From the NCBI RefSeq assembly GCF_027620315.1, contig NZ_JAPNNL010000002.1, positions 1-64,000 of the forward strand: a DNA stretch of 64,000 nucleotides. Direction: 5' to 3'. Below, piece after piece: positions 26,170 through 35,482 of the stretch; position 1 is the stretch's first letter; every line of letters begins with the position of its first letter. The translations under genes were made by a program, and so were the position numbers. Below the pieces are notes generated by a model. That model was given only the letters and a program-made list of their open reading frames with translations. It was not told where the DNA came from and made no database searches. The stretch is from Nonomuraea corallina. Lineage in GTDB: Bacteria > Actinomycetota > Actinomycetes > Streptosporangiales > Streptosporangiaceae.

Positions 26170-27675
26170 CTATTCCAAACCCCGTTCCCCGTACCATCCG
26201 GCCAGCTTGCCGCGGCGGCTGACGGCGCGTAACCGGTGTTCGACCTGCTCACGGGTGGCGGCGGTGGTGACGACGAGGAGCTGGTCGTCGGCCCTGATGC
26301 GGGTGGTCTCGCCGGGCACGAACGATCGGCCCTCGCGTACGACCAGGGTGACCTGGGCGTCGCGCGGCAGCCGCAGCTCGAAGATCTCCACGCCGTGCAG
26401 CTGCGACCCGGGCGGCACGGTGACCTGGAGCAGGTCGGCGTTCAGTTCTTCCAGGGGGGCGGCTTCCACGTCGAGTTCGTGCGCCTCGCCGGGGGCGCTC
26501 ACCTTGAGCACGCGGGCCGCCCAGGGCAGGGTCGGCCCCTGGAGCAGGGTGAACACGATGACGATCACGAACACTTCGTTGAAGATGGTCTTGGAGCCCT
26601 CCACCCCGGCGGCCCACGGGATCGTGGCCAGCACGATCGGGATGGCGCCGCGCAGCCCGGCCCACGACAGGAAGACCTGCTCCCGCCAGGTCACCCAGCC
26701 CTGCCCGAGCAGCCGCCCGAGTGACGCGCTGACCAGGACCGACAGCGGCCGCGCCACCACCACCATGATCGTTCCGGCGATGAGTCCCGGCACGATCGCC
26801 GAGGGCATCTCCTTCGGGCTGGCCAGCAGGCCCAGCATCACGAACAGCCCGATCTGCGCGAGCCATGCGGTCCCCTCCGCGAATCCCCTGGTGGTGGCCC
26901 GGTGCGGCAGTTTCGAGTTGCCCAGGATGAGCGCGGTCAAGTAGATCGCGAGGAAGCCGGAGCCGTGCAGGAGGGCCCCGCCCGCGTACGAGACGAGGGT
27001 GAGCGCCAGCACGGCGATGGGGTACAGGCCCGAGACGGGCAGCGCGATGCGGCGCAGCGCGTACGCGCCCGCCGGGCCGATCGCCAGGCCCACGGCCGCG
27101 CCGATGGCGAGCTCGCTCCCGGTTTCCAGGAGGAACGAGCCGAGGCTGGGCATGTGCTGGGCGGCGCCGCTGAGGAGCACGACCGCGAGGACCGTCGGGG
27201 CGTCGTTGAACCCCGACTCCGCCTCCAGGATCCCCGCGAGTCTGGGCGGCAGGGGAAGCCGTCGCAGGACCGAGAAGACCGCGGCCGCGTCCGTCGGCGC
27301 GAGCACCGCCCCGAGGATGAGGGCGGTGATGGTGTCGACGCCGAGCAGGAGCTTGACCGGGATGGCCACGGCCAGGATGCTGACCGCGACCCCTACCGTG
27401 GCGAGGATCAGCGCGAGCGGCACGGACCGGCGGACGTGGCTCCAGTTGGTGGTCAGGCCTCCCTCGGCGAGGATCACCGCCAGCGCGAGGAAGCCGATGT
27501 CCTTGGCGAGGTTCGGGTCGGAGAACGGGATGCCGAACCCCGCCTCGCCCAGGACCAGCCCGAACCCGAGGAAGACCAGCAGGCTGGGCAGGCCGCTGCG
27601 ATGCGCGACGCGTACCGAGACGATGGCGGCGATGACGATGACGGCGCCCACGAGGAGCAGGACATCAAGCGTCAT
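26170..27675 (-). CDS. Potassium/proton antiporter, CPA-type with C-terminal RCK_C domain
   Basis: About 12 transmembrane helices (residues ~1-390) with the CPA1 features GAVLAPTDAAAVFSVLR and LEAESGFNDAPTVL, containing the ion-binding acidic residues, then a cytosolic TrkA-C/RCK_C domain (LLQVTVPPGSQLHGVEIFELRLPRDAQVTLVVREG). This resembles NhaP2/CvrA-type K+(Na+)/H+ antiporters, which control cytoplasmic K+ and pH. ATG 27675 follows GAGGGG and is preferred to GTG 27693. It is followed by the FmdB gene on the same strand after ~70 bp. Confidence 0.92.
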   Translation of the reverse strand: MTLDVLLLVGAVIVIAAIVSVRVAHRSGLPSLLVFLGFGLVLGEAGFGIPFSDPNLAKDIGFLALAVILAEGGLTTNWSHVRRSVPLALILATVGVAVSILAVAIPVKLLLGVDTITALILGAVLAPTDAAAVFSVLRRLPLPPRLAGILEAESGFNDAPTVLAVVLLSGAAQHMPSLGSFLLETGSELAIGAAVGLAIGPAGAYALRRIALPVSGLYPIAVLALTLVSYAGGALLHGSGFLAIYLTALILGNSKLPHRATTRGFAEGTAWLAQIGLFVMLGLLASPKEMPSAIVPGLIAGTIMVVVARPLSVLVSASLGRLLGQGWVTWREQVFLSWAGLRGAIPIVLATIPWAAGVEGSKTIFNEVFVIVIVFTLLQGPTLPWAARVLKVSAPGEAHELDVEAAPLEELNADLLQVTVPPGSQLHGVEIFELRLPRDAQVTLVVREGRSFVPGETTRIRADDQLLVVTTAATREQVEHRLRAVSRRGKLAGWYGERGLE

Positions 27676-27699
27676 TCGCACCCCTCTAGTCACATATGT

Positions 27700-28269
27700 C
27701 TAGCTAAGTTTAATGAGCCCCGAAGGGGTGATCGCAAAGCCGACCGGGCGGTCATGCGGCTCCGCGGGCACGTCGTCCCGCAGTTCGCCCTCGTGCAGCG
27801 GCGCGACGACGGGCACGTTCGGCCCGACCCGGGCCAGCGCCCGGTCGAACGAGCCGCCGCCGCGGCCCAGCCGCACCCCGGTGCGCCGGTCCACCGCCAG
27901 CGCGGGCGTGATGACCAGCGCGGCCGTCCGGATCGCGTCGACGCCGCGCCGCGTGTCGACCGGCTCCATCAGCCCGAACCGGCCCGGCGCCAAGGTGTCC
28001 GGTCCGTCGTACACCGCCCAGTCGAGGTCGTCGTCCTCGCGCAGGACCGGCAGCATCACGGTCGCGCCGTGCTTCCACAGCGCGAACACCAGCCCGTGCG
28101 TGTCCGGCTCTGAGCCGACCGACCAGTAGCAGGCCACCAGCCCGGCCATCTGCACCCACGGCTGGTCGAGGAGGGTCTCGCGGACCTTGACGGCGTTCGA
28201 GCGGAGTTGCTCGGGGGTGAGCGAGTCGCGCGCCGCGAGCAGCTCACGACGCAGGTGCAGCTTGTCCAC
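27700..28269 (-). CDS. 5-formyltetrahydrofolate cyclo-ligase
   Basis: Converts 5-formyl-THF to 5,10-methenyl-THF with ATP. The ATP/substrate loop appears as RLGRGGGSFDRAL, with VACYWSVGSEPDTHGL upstream and a C-terminal VGFAITPSGLIKLS. GTG 28269 has GGAGG five nt upstream and gives a normal length of 189 residues; the longer frame is antisense to galU. It is divergent from galU with only ~25 bp between starts, matching the conserved cyclo-ligase/galU arrangement of actinobacteria. Confidence 0.92.
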   Translation of the reverse strand: MDKLHLRRELLAARDSLTPEQLRSNAVKVRETLLDQPWVQMAGLVACYWSVGSEPDTHGLVFALWKHGATVMLPVLREDDDLDWAVYDGPDTLAPGRFGLMEPVDTRRGVDAIRTAALVITPALAVDRRTGVRLGRGGGSFDRALARVGPNVPVVAPLHEGELRDDVPAEPHDRPVGFAITPSGLIKLS

Positions 28270-28294
28270 AGGTACCTCCATTAGGGTCATGGGC

Positions 28295-29197
28295 ATGGCT
28301 GACTTCGACCCTGTGACGAAAGCCGTGGTGCCCGCCGCGGGTCTGGGCACCCGGTTCCTTCCGGCGACCAAGGCGACACCCAAGGAGATGTTGCCCATCG
28401 TCGACAAGCCCGCCATCCAGTATGTCGTCGAGGAGGCGGCCTCCGCTGGCCTGCTCGACGTGCTGATGGTCACCGGCAAGAACAAACGGTCGATCGAGGA
28501 TCATTTCGATCGCGCGTACGAGCTGGAGGACGTGCTGGAGGCCAAGGGCGACGAACATCGGTTGTCCCAGGTCCGCGAGCCCGCCTCACTGGCGACCCTG
28601 CACTACGTGCGCCAGGGCGAGCCCAAGGGGCTCGGCCACGCGGTCCTCTGCGCCAAGCAGCACGTCGGCGACCACCCGTTCGCCTGCCTGCTCGGCGATG
28701 ACCTCATCGACCAGCGCGACCCGCTGCTGCAGCGCATGATCGAGGTGCGCAAGACGTTCGGCGGCAGCGTCATCGCGCTGATGGAGGTACCCAGAGAGCA
28801 GGTCTCGCTGTACGGGGTGGCGACCATCGAGGCGACCGGCGAGGACGACGTCGTCAAGGTCGTCGACCTCGTGGAGAAGCCCTCGGTGGAGGAGGCCCCC
28901 TCCAACTGGGCGATCATCGGGCGCTACGTGCTCGACCCCGAGGTGTTCACCGTGCTGGAGAACACCCCGCCCGGCCGCGGCGACGAGATCCAGCTCACCG
29001 ACGCGCTGCGCACCCTCGCCGGCCGCGAGACCGACGCGGGCGGGCCGGTCCACGGCGTGCTGTTCCGCGGCCGCCGCTACGACACCGGCGACAAGCTCGA
29101 CTATCTGCGCACCGTCGTGAGGTTCGCGGCGGACCGGCCCGACCTGGCGCCGGACTTCCTGCCCTGGTTGCGAGAGTTCCTCGATGAAGTCGGTTGA
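28295..29197 (+). CDS. galU: UTP-glucose-1-phosphate uridylyltransferase
   Basis: Makes UDP-glucose from UTP and glucose-1-phosphate for polysaccharide and glycoconjugate synthesis. The N-terminal nucleotidyl-transfer signature is VVPAAGLGTRFLPATKATPKEMLP, followed by KPAIQYVVEEA, a LLGDDLI segment, and DLVEKPSVEEAPSNWAIIGRYV. ATG 28295 lies 8 nt after AGGG; ATG 28289 is an alternative. The next gene starts 14 bp before the stop, so translation is coupled to glp/moeA. Confidence 0.95.
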   Translation: MADFDPVTKAVVPAAGLGTRFLPATKATPKEMLPIVDKPAIQYVVEEAASAGLLDVLMVTGKNKRSIEDHFDRAYELEDVLEAKGDEHRLSQVREPASLATLHYVRQGEPKGLGHAVLCAKQHVGDHPFACLLGDDLIDQRDPLLQRMIEVRKTFGGSVIALMEVPREQVSLYGVATIEATGEDDVVKVVDLVEKPSVEEAPSNWAIIGRYVLDPEVFTVLENTPPGRGDEIQLTDALRTLAGRETDAGGPVHGVLFRGRRYDTGDKLDYLRTVVRFAADRPDLAPDFLPWLREFLDEVG

Positions 29198-30367
29198 CGC
29201 ACACCTGGCCGACATCCTCGCCACGGTGCGCCCCCTCGCCCCGCTGGAGCTGGAGCTCGAACAGGCACTCGGCGCCACACTCGCCGAGGAGATCACCTCC
29301 CCGGTCCCGCTGCCGCCGTTCGACAACTCCGCCATGGACGGATATGCCGTACGAGCGATCGACATCGCGGACGTCCCGGTCACGCTGCCCGTGATCGACG
29401 ACGTGGCCGCCGGGGCCGACGGGCTGCGCGCCGTCGGCCCCGGCCACGCCGTCCGCATCATGACCGGCGGCCCGCTGCCCGCGGGCGCCGACACCGTCGT
29501 GCCCGTCGAGTGGACCGACGGCGGCACCGTCTCGGTCCGCATCGACCGCACCGCCGCCGAAGGCAACGCCATCCGCCTGGCCGGCGAGGACGTCAGGGCC
29601 GGCGCGGTCGTACTCAAACCCGGCACCGTCATCGGCCCAGCCCAGCTCGGCATCATCGCCGGCGTCGGCCGCCGCCGCGTCCTGGCCCGGCCGCGGCCGC
29701 GCGTCGCGGTGCTCGCCACCGGCGCCGAACTGGTCGAGCCGGGCCAGCCGCTCGGCCACGGCCAGATCTGGGACTCCAACAGTTTCACGCTGACCGCCGC
29801 CGCCCGTTCCGCCGGCGCCGACGGCTTCCGGGCACCCACCGTGGGCGACGACCCGGCCGTGTTCCTGGAACGCCTCGACGCCCAGCTCCTGCGCGCCGAC
29901 GTGGTGGTCACCAGCGGCGGCGTGTCCATGGGCGCGTACGAGCCGGTCAAGGAAGCCCTCAGCCCGCTCGGCACCGTACGCTTCGAGAAGGTCGCCATGC
30001 AGCCGGGCATGCCCCAGGGGTTCGGCACCGTCGGCGACGACCAGGTGCCGATCTTCGCGCTGCCGGGCAACCCCGTCTCGTCGTTCGTCTCGTTCACGCT
30101 CTTCGTCCGGCCGGCGCTCGACCAGATGCGCGGACTGACCGCCGGGCCGCCCGCGACCGTCACCGCGCGCACCACCGCGCCGCTGCGCTCCCCGGCGGGC
30201 AAACGGTCGTACCTGCGTGGGATGCTCGGCTCCGACGGCTCCGTGGCGCCCGTGCACGGCCAGGGATCACACCAGCTCGCCGCCCTGGCCGCCGCGAACG
30301 CGCTCATCATCGTGCCGGAGGACGTGACCGAGGTGCCTACGGGCGAGCAGGTGGAGGTGATCAGGCT

Positions 30368-30371
<4 letters not shown>
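29184..30371 (+). CDS. glp: Gephyrin-like MoeA-family protein (molybdotransferase-like divisome protein Glp)
   Basis: A full-length MoeA fold: PLPPFDNSAMDGYAV (domain I), a MoCF-binding domain with VVTSGGVSMGAYEPVKE, and ALPGNPVSSFVSF before the C-terminal beta-barrel. MoeA inserts molybdenum into molybdopterin. In corynebacteria the homologue encoded beside galU and rimJ is Glp, a cell-division protein that binds FtsZ and the membrane receptor GlpR; a glpR/sepX gene lies four genes downstream here, so the divisome role is favoured. The intact catalytic-type motifs and adjacent moaC/mogA leave a cofactor role open. Confidence 0.85.
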
Positions 30372-30834
<463 letters not shown>

Positions 30835-30838
<4 letters not shown>

Positions 30839-31311
30839 TCAGGGCGCTGGTGGTGACCGTGTCCAACCGGGCCTCCGCCGGGGTCTACGCCGACACCTCG
30901 GGCCCCCTGCTGGTCTCCCTCCTCACCGAGGCCGGCTGCACCGTCGAGGGCCCCGTCGTCGTCCCCGACGGCGAGCCCGTCGAGGCCGCCCTGCGCGACG
31001 GCGTCGCCCAGGAGTACGACGTGATCGTGACGACCGGCGGCACCGGCCTCACCCCCACCGACCTCACCCCCGAGATGACCGCCCGCGTGATCACCCGCGA
31101 AATCCCCGGCATCGCCGAGACCATCCGCGCCGCCAACCGCGACCAGGTGCCCACCGCCATCCTCTCCCGCGGTCTCGCCGGCCAGGCCGGACACACCCTG
31201 ATCGTCAACCTGCCCGGCTCCCGCGGCGGCGTCCGCGACGGCGTCGCCGTGCTCGCGCCCGTCCTCAGGCACGCCGTCGACCAGATCCGAGGCGGCGACC
31301 ACCCCCGCTGA
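30835..31311 (+). CDS. MogA/MoaB-family molybdopterin adenylyltransferase
   Basis: Adenylates molybdopterin before metal insertion. The MoCF domain is clear: ALVVTVSNRASAGVYADTSGP, VIVTTGGTGLTPTDLTPE (nucleotide loop and catalytic Asp) and LIVNLPGSRGGVRDG. ATG 30835 overlaps the moaC stop (ATGA), so the three molybdopterin-related genes form one translational unit. MogA and MoaB are close relatives and cannot be separated on sequence alone. Confidence 0.92.
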
Positions 31312-31379
31312 CCCACTCGTGCCATCCGCAGCAGCCGACCCCGTGGCGGCAGCGCGCCCGTTAGGGGGATGATGAGCCT

Positions 31380-32003
31380 GTGGATCGACTACGCGGCTGG
31401 CCTGCGACGCTGACCGAGGGCCCGGTGTGCCTCAGGCCGCTCCGGCTGAGCGACGTACGCGTCTGGCGCGACACCCGGGTGCGCAACGCCGACTGGCTGC
31501 GCCCCTGGGAACCCAGCAACCCCGAGACCCCTCTCTTCCGCACCGGGCTCGGCCCGTACCTCGCCATGGTCGGCACCCTGCGCCGCGAGGCCCGGCAGGG
31601 CGTCGCCCTGCCCTGGGTGATCACCTACCGTGGCCGCTTCGCCGGGCAGCTCACCGTCGGCGCCATCGTCTGGGGCTCGGCCCGCTCCGCCCAGGTCGGC
31701 TACTGGATCGACGGCGCGCTCGCCGGCCGCGGCATCACCCCGACCGCCCTCGCCATGGCCGTCGACCACTGCTTCTTCACCACCGGCCTGCACCGGATCG
31801 AGGCGAACATCCGCCCCGAGAACCACGCCAGCCGTAGAGTGGTTGAGAAACTCGGGTTCCGGGAAGAAGGCATTCGACGTCGCCAACTCCACATCGACGG
31901 AGCCTGGCGCGACCACATCTGCTACGCGCTGACCGCGGAAGACGTCCCCGGCGGCCTGCTCGTACAGTGGCGTCGCGCTCGTTCCTCCGTGGAAGAGGTT
32001 TGA
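31380..32003 (+). CDS. RimJ/RimL-type GNAT N-acetyltransferase
   Basis: Transfers acetyl from acetyl-CoA to a protein N-terminus or small amine. The C-terminal half shows the GNAT pattern: VGYWIDGALAGRGITPTALAMAVD (acetyl-CoA loop) and HRIEANIRPENHASRRVVEKLGFREEGIRRR. It occupies the rimJ position between glp/mogA and sepX, a conserved actinobacterial order. The GTG start at 31380 has an AGGGGGATGA stretch upstream. Confidence 0.9.
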   Translation: MDRLRGWPATLTEGPVCLRPLRLSDVRVWRDTRVRNADWLRPWEPSNPETPLFRTGLGPYLAMVGTLRREARQGVALPWVITYRGRFAGQLTVGAIVWGSARSAQVGYWIDGALAGRGITPTALAMAVDHCFFTTGLHRIEANIRPENHASRRVVEKLGFREEGIRRRQLHIDGAWRDHICYALTAEDVPGGLLVQWRRARSSVEEV

Positions 32004-32127
32004 CGATCTCGCGACACACCGCATCGAATGCTCGTCAATCAGTGACACGCGGTCTTACGGTGCGTGACGTGAGCACAATGAGAGCGCCCGACGCCGACAG
32101 GCGCTTTCGTGCTGCCCGGAGGTGCCC

Positions 32128-32691
32128 ATGAGCGGCGCCCTGCTCTACCTCGCCATCGTCGTCATGTGGCTCTGCGTGCTGGTGCCCATGTGGCTGCGCC
32201 GCGACAAGTCCAACCTGGCGGAGCTGGCCGAACTCGAAGAGCACTACACCGGCGAACACCAGCTCCCCGACCTCACCACCGCGCCCGACGAGGAGCCGGT
32301 GGAGGTCGAACGCGTCGACCCGCGCCAGTTCCGCGTCCGGCGCCGGGCGATCATCGTAGCGCGCCGCCGGCGGTTGCTGTTCTTCACGGTCCTGCTGGTG
32401 CTGGCCTCGGTGATCACAGCCGCGGTACGGATGATGCCCTGGTGGGGCGTCGCCCCGTCAGGCGCCGTCATGCTGCTCTACCTCGTGTTCCTGCGCATCG
32501 CCGTCAAGGTCGACCGCGAACGCCGCCAGCGCGCCCTCCAGGCCCGCCGGCGCGCCCGCCGCCTCCGCGCCCGCCGTCGCGCCGAGGAACTGGCGGCTCG
32601 GGAGGCGGAGGTCATCGAGTTCACCGGGGCCCAAGGGGACGTCCTCTTCGACCAGTACGCCGAACCGCCTCGGCGAGCGGTGGGGGACTGA
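32128..32691 (+). CDS. sepX: Divisome membrane protein SepX/GlpR
   Basis: ATG 32128 follows GGAGG. An N-terminal membrane helix (LYLAIVVMWLCVLVPMWLRRDKSN) is followed by a cytosolic acidic linker, and two more helices (LLFFTVLLVLASVITAAVRMM and GAVMLLYLVFLRIAV). A long Arg/Glu coiled coil and a short tail follow. This architecture and the position after rimJ match GlpR/SepX, which localises to septa and, in corynebacteria, binds the gephyrin-like Glp. With glp upstream the locus probably encodes both halves of that complex. Family assignment rests on architecture and synteny. Confidence 0.88.
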   Translation: MSGALLYLAIVVMWLCVLVPMWLRRDKSNLAELAELEEHYTGEHQLPDLTTAPDEEPVEVERVDPRQFRVRRRAIIVARRRRLLFFTVLLVLASVITAAVRMMPWWGVAPSGAVMLLYLVFLRIAVKVDRERRQRALQARRRARRLRARRRAEELAAREAEVIEFTGAQGDVLFDQYAEPPRRAVGD

Positions 32692-32741
32692 ATACTGTGG
32701 CGCGAGGACTGCCGGGAGTTTGCTAATCTGGTCGAGGTCTT

Positions 32742-32818
32742 GGGGATGTAGCGCAGTCCGGTAGCGCACTTCGTTCGCATCGAAGGGGTCAGGGGTTCGA
32801 ATCCCCTCATCTCCACCA
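32742..32818 (+). tRNA. tRNA-Ala (anticodon CGC)
   Basis: Acceptor GGGGATG pairs with CATCTCC, including the G3:U70 pair that marks tRNA-Ala; D arm GCGC/GCGC, anticodon arm CTTCG TTCGCAT CGAAG (anticodon CGC, codon GCG), T arm AGGGG TTCGAAT CCCCT, discriminator A and an encoded CCA. Confidence 0.93.
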
Positions 32819-32898
32819 GGGGTCGTTCTTGAAACGGCTGGACTGAAGTTGACGGGATCCCGTCTGATCATCGAGATCAGGCGGGATCTTGTCGTTTC
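32815..32898 (+). repeat. tRNA-Ala 3' end plus terminator repeat, copy A
   Basis: From the ACCA of the tRNA through GGGGTCGTTCTTGA and a long hairpin (32851-32893, GACGGGATCCCGTCTGATC with its near complement) to GTCGTTTC. The same arrangement recurs at 35306-35388 in the same orientation. The hairpin is the likely tRNA terminator. Confidence 0.75.
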
Positions 32899-33208
32899 AG
32901 GAGTTTCGGAATCGGGTTCGTCCTGGTTTGGGAGCCGCGGAGCAGGTGTGCGGGAAGACCCGGGTGGTGTCAGGGTCGTCTTCGGCCTGCAACTTGGCCA
33001 AGGTTCGCCGGACCGCCAGTCGCTCCAGCCGCTCCGCGGCCTCGGCGATCTTCTCGCGCCACGCCACGACCTCTTGCTGCGCCTGGGCTTCCTCGTCGTC
33101 CCGGCCGCTCAACCAGCTGAGCGACACTCGTCTACTCGAATCGTGATGGCACCATCGCCCCCCTCGGGCTCGATGACCCAGTGTCTTACCGCACTCCGGC
33201 TCACTCAC
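32897..33208 (-). CDS. Possible small coiled-coil protein or gene remnant
   Basis: 103 residues; the middle (DDEEAQAQQEVVAWREKIAEAAERLERLAVRRTLAKLQAEDD) reads as a real charged helix, but the N- and C-terminal thirds look like non-coding sequence and there is no clear ribosome site. It could be a fragment of a longer gene. No function suggested. Confidence 0.35.
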   Translation of the reverse strand: MSEPECGKTLGHRARGGRWCHHDSSRRVSLSWLSGRDDEEAQAQQEVVAWREKIAEAAERLERLAVRRTLAKLQAEDDPDTTRVFPHTCSAAPKPGRTRFRNS

Positions 33209-33543
33209 TCACTCACCGAATAGTTGCAAATCCACACTAACTACGCATCAGGCACATACCGGCCTGCTTTGATGGCGCCGTGATCAAGCAAAGAAGGCAC
33301 TCGATGGAAGCCGTTGACATTCGCTAGGCCTTCGGGCGTTCGCGACCGTCGGAACCTTCCTCGAGCTTCACCTGGTAGCTCGTGCGCACGTCTACTGCGC
33401 CGGTGACTGCAGTTGCGTCGTCCGGTAGGCATAGCTCCTCACCCCGGGCAGCCCCGGCAGCCTCGCCACCACCGTCACCGGCTGACGACGCTGGTGCCGT
33501 CCATGCCTCTGAGCCGGTTACCGCGTGGCACGATCACGCCCCG
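33209..33543. other. Intergenic region without supported gene
   Basis: About 335 bp between the small coiled-coil ORF and the sigma-factor partner gene. I see no RNA gene, strong hairpin or ORF with a ribosome site. Confidence 0.4.
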
Positions 33544-34533
33544 TCATAGGTCGCCGTCATAAACGGCCACTGTCAGCGTTCCCGGGCGCCGCAGGTACTC
33601 GGGGATGGACGTCTCCAGCCGGACCCTGATCGTTGTCGTCTTTTCACTGCGCGGCCGTTTGCCCATGTCGAGGTACCCGGCCCCCGCAGAGCAGTCGGTG
33701 GAGCTCTTGACCAGGCGCCCGTTCACCCACAGCTTTTGGCTGAGCCGCTCGGCGAGGCCGTCCCCGCAGTAGGTGACGATGGCCAGGCCGCGGCCCCTGT
33801 TCGGCACGGTGAGCGTTACCTCACGGGTGCTGGGCCAGGTGGTGCTGCCCTTGGCGACCAGGCTGAAGTTCTTCCCCATCTTCGCGGGCGGCTCGACCGG
33901 GGGCGAGGCGGTCCTCATCGTGGCCGGCGGCGTCCACTCGTACACGCCGAACCGCCATTTCCCCGGAGGCGTGCCCCCAGGGAAGGGCTTGACGGTGACT
34001 CTCACCGTCCGCGTCCCGGCGGGGAAGGGCTGCATGTCGACCGCTTTGCCCCGCTCGCACGAGTTCATCAGAAAGGGCACCGGTGACAGCGTGAAGTTCT
34101 TGTTCAGGCCCGGCACCCGTGCAGTGACATGCGGTGGCGCCGCTTTGGGGGACGGGCAGTCAGGCAGGATGGCTACCGGCTTGCCGCTCACCTTCACCTG
34201 GAACGTCTTCGATTGCTCGCGCGACGGGTCGAAGGTCGCTGTGGCGAGCCTGCGGTAGACGGTGCCATCGGACTCCTCGTACTGGATCGGGAGCTTCTCG
34301 GTCACTTTCGCAGTGATCGGCTGATCGACTTGCTCCGGCCCGCGCAGGCTGACAACCGTTCCCGCGGCGACGACCGCGACGGCGGCGGTGACAGCGACAG
34401 TGACGGCCGACAACCGGCGCCGCCGAGCGCCGCGCGTCCTGGCTCGCAGTGAGTGCCATGGGATCGGGCGGTGGAGCGCGGGGCGGCTGCGCTCGTCCAG
34501 CAGGTCGCGGAGTTCTCCCTGGTCGATATGCAT
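33544..34533 (-). CDS. Single-pass membrane protein partner of the SigE-family sigma factor
   Basis: ATG 34533 follows GGAGGGG. A short cytosolic N-terminus (IDQGELRDLLDERSRPAL) precedes one membrane helix (LSAVTVAVTAAVAVVAAGTVVSL, about residues 42-64) and a ~260-residue extracytoplasmic region with conserved-looking cysteines (LPDCPSP, NSCERG, TYCGDG, STDCSAG). The gene starts 4 bp after the sigma-factor stop. The topology and position suggest an anti-sigma or signal-sensing partner, though no classical zinc anti-sigma domain is visible. Confidence 0.8.
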   Translation of the reverse strand: MHIDQGELRDLLDERSRPALHRPIPWHSLRARTRGARRRRLSAVTVAVTAAVAVVAAGTVVSLRGPEQVDQPITAKVTEKLPIQYEESDGTVYRRLATATFDPSREQSKTFQVKVSGKPVAILPDCPSPKAAPPHVTARVPGLNKNFTLSPVPFLMNSCERGKAVDMQPFPAGTRTVRVTVKPFPGGTPPGKWRFGVYEWTPPATMRTASPPVEPPAKMGKNFSLVAKGSTTWPSTREVTLTVPNRGRGLAIVTYCGDGLAERLSQKLWVNGRLVKSSTDCSAGAGYLDMGKRPRSEKTTTIRVRLETSIPEYLRRPGTLTVAVYDGDL

Positions 34534-34537
34534 GGCG

Positions 34538-35035
34538 CTATCCCCTCCTGTCGTACGAGAACGACTCGTCCACTCGAAGCCTGGCCAGCGCCCTGCTCGC
34601 CTGGCTCTTAACCGTCCCGACGCTGCAGCCAAGCGTCGAAGCGGTCTGGGCCTCGGTCATGTCCTCGAAATACCGCAGCACAACGACGGCCCGTTGCCGG
34701 GCAGGCAAGCGGCCGAGTGCCTGCCAGACCAGTTCGCGATCGTCGGCCTGTCCCATATGGTCGGCCGTCTGCTCCTGGTCAGGCGGCGACCCGCTGGTCA
34801 GCTCGGCCTGTCTCCAGCGGCGCCGCCACCAGGAGACGTGCAGGTTCACAATGATCTTGCGGACGTACGCCTCACGCACGTCGCCCAGGCGCGGCCAGGC
34901 CTGCCACGCCTTCAGCAGCGCCGTCTGCACCAGGTCCTCGGCTGCTCCCCAGTCACGGGTGAGCAGGTAGGCGGTGCGGAGCAGGCGGTGCCACGACGCC
35001 TCGACGAACGCGTCGTACTCCGATCTATCCGCCAT
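34538..35035 (-). CDS. SigE-family ECF RNA polymerase sigma factor
   Basis: 165 residues, the short size typical of the actinobacterial SigE family. Region 2 is visible in YDAFVEASWHRLLRTAYLLTRDWGAAEDLVQTALLKAWQAW and DVREAYVRKIIVNLHVSWWRRRW; region 4 in WQALGRLPARQRAVVVLRYFEDMTEAQTASTLGCSVGTVKSQASRALARLR with its helix-turn-helix. It directs RNA polymerase to a specialised regulon, probably controlled by the membrane protein encoded immediately downstream. Confidence 0.93.
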   Translation of the reverse strand: MADRSEYDAFVEASWHRLLRTAYLLTRDWGAAEDLVQTALLKAWQAWPRLGDVREAYVRKIIVNLHVSWWRRRWRQAELTSGSPPDQEQTADHMGQADDRELVWQALGRLPARQRAVVVLRYFEDMTEAQTASTLGCSVGTVKSQASRALARLRVDESFSYDRRG

Positions 35036-35482
35036 GTACGGTCCTTCCTCAGGCGACAGTCACCCGTCCTTACGCCGTCGGAAGAACAGAAGGTTGCTCA
35101 GGCTCAAGAAGCTGTCTTCCTTCACTCTTCTGCAGTTAATGATCGTTCTCAGCACCAACGGCTGCCCGCTGGCTGGAACAGGCACATCCATCCATAACGG
35201 TCCGCCCCGGAAGCTCGGCTGGGAAACGATCACATGCAGCTTGGGAAGCGATCTTGGCCAGGGCATCATCGTCACTCCTCAACCACACTCGTGAACGCCC
35301 CACAACCAGGGGCCGTTCTTGAGTTAGCTCAAGAACGGTTGACGAGATCCCGTCCGATCGCTTGATCGGGCGGGATCTCGTCGTTTCGAGAGCTAGTGGC
35401 CGCCGGGCGGGCCGATGTCGGCTCGTGCGGAGGTCGTGGCGGGCTTGACCTTGTCGCAAGGGCAGGGGTTTTACTGTTCGCC
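35036..35482. other. Intergenic region with two terminator-like hairpins
   Basis: About 450 bp between the divergent sigma-factor and MerR-fragment genes. It contains repeat copy B with two strong stem-loops (35313-35338 and 35341-35382). No gene was found; short ORFs here lack ribosome sites. Confidence 0.5.
35306..35388 (+). repeat. tRNA-3'-end/terminator repeat, copy B
   Basis: Begins ACCAGGGGCCGTTCTTGA and ends GTCGTTTC, aligning with 32815-32898 except for a divergent ~15-bp middle. It contains a perfect 11-bp stem at 35313-35338 (CCGTTCTTGAG / CTCAAGAACGG, loop TTAG) and a 19-bp stem with one G-T pair at 35341-35382. No tRNA body precedes it. Confidence 0.75.

Noticed and set aside
32741..32890. 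Second tRNA gene before terminator copy B
   Set aside because: The sequence preceding 35306 has no T-arm or acceptor complement, so only the terminal ACCA and terminator are duplicated.
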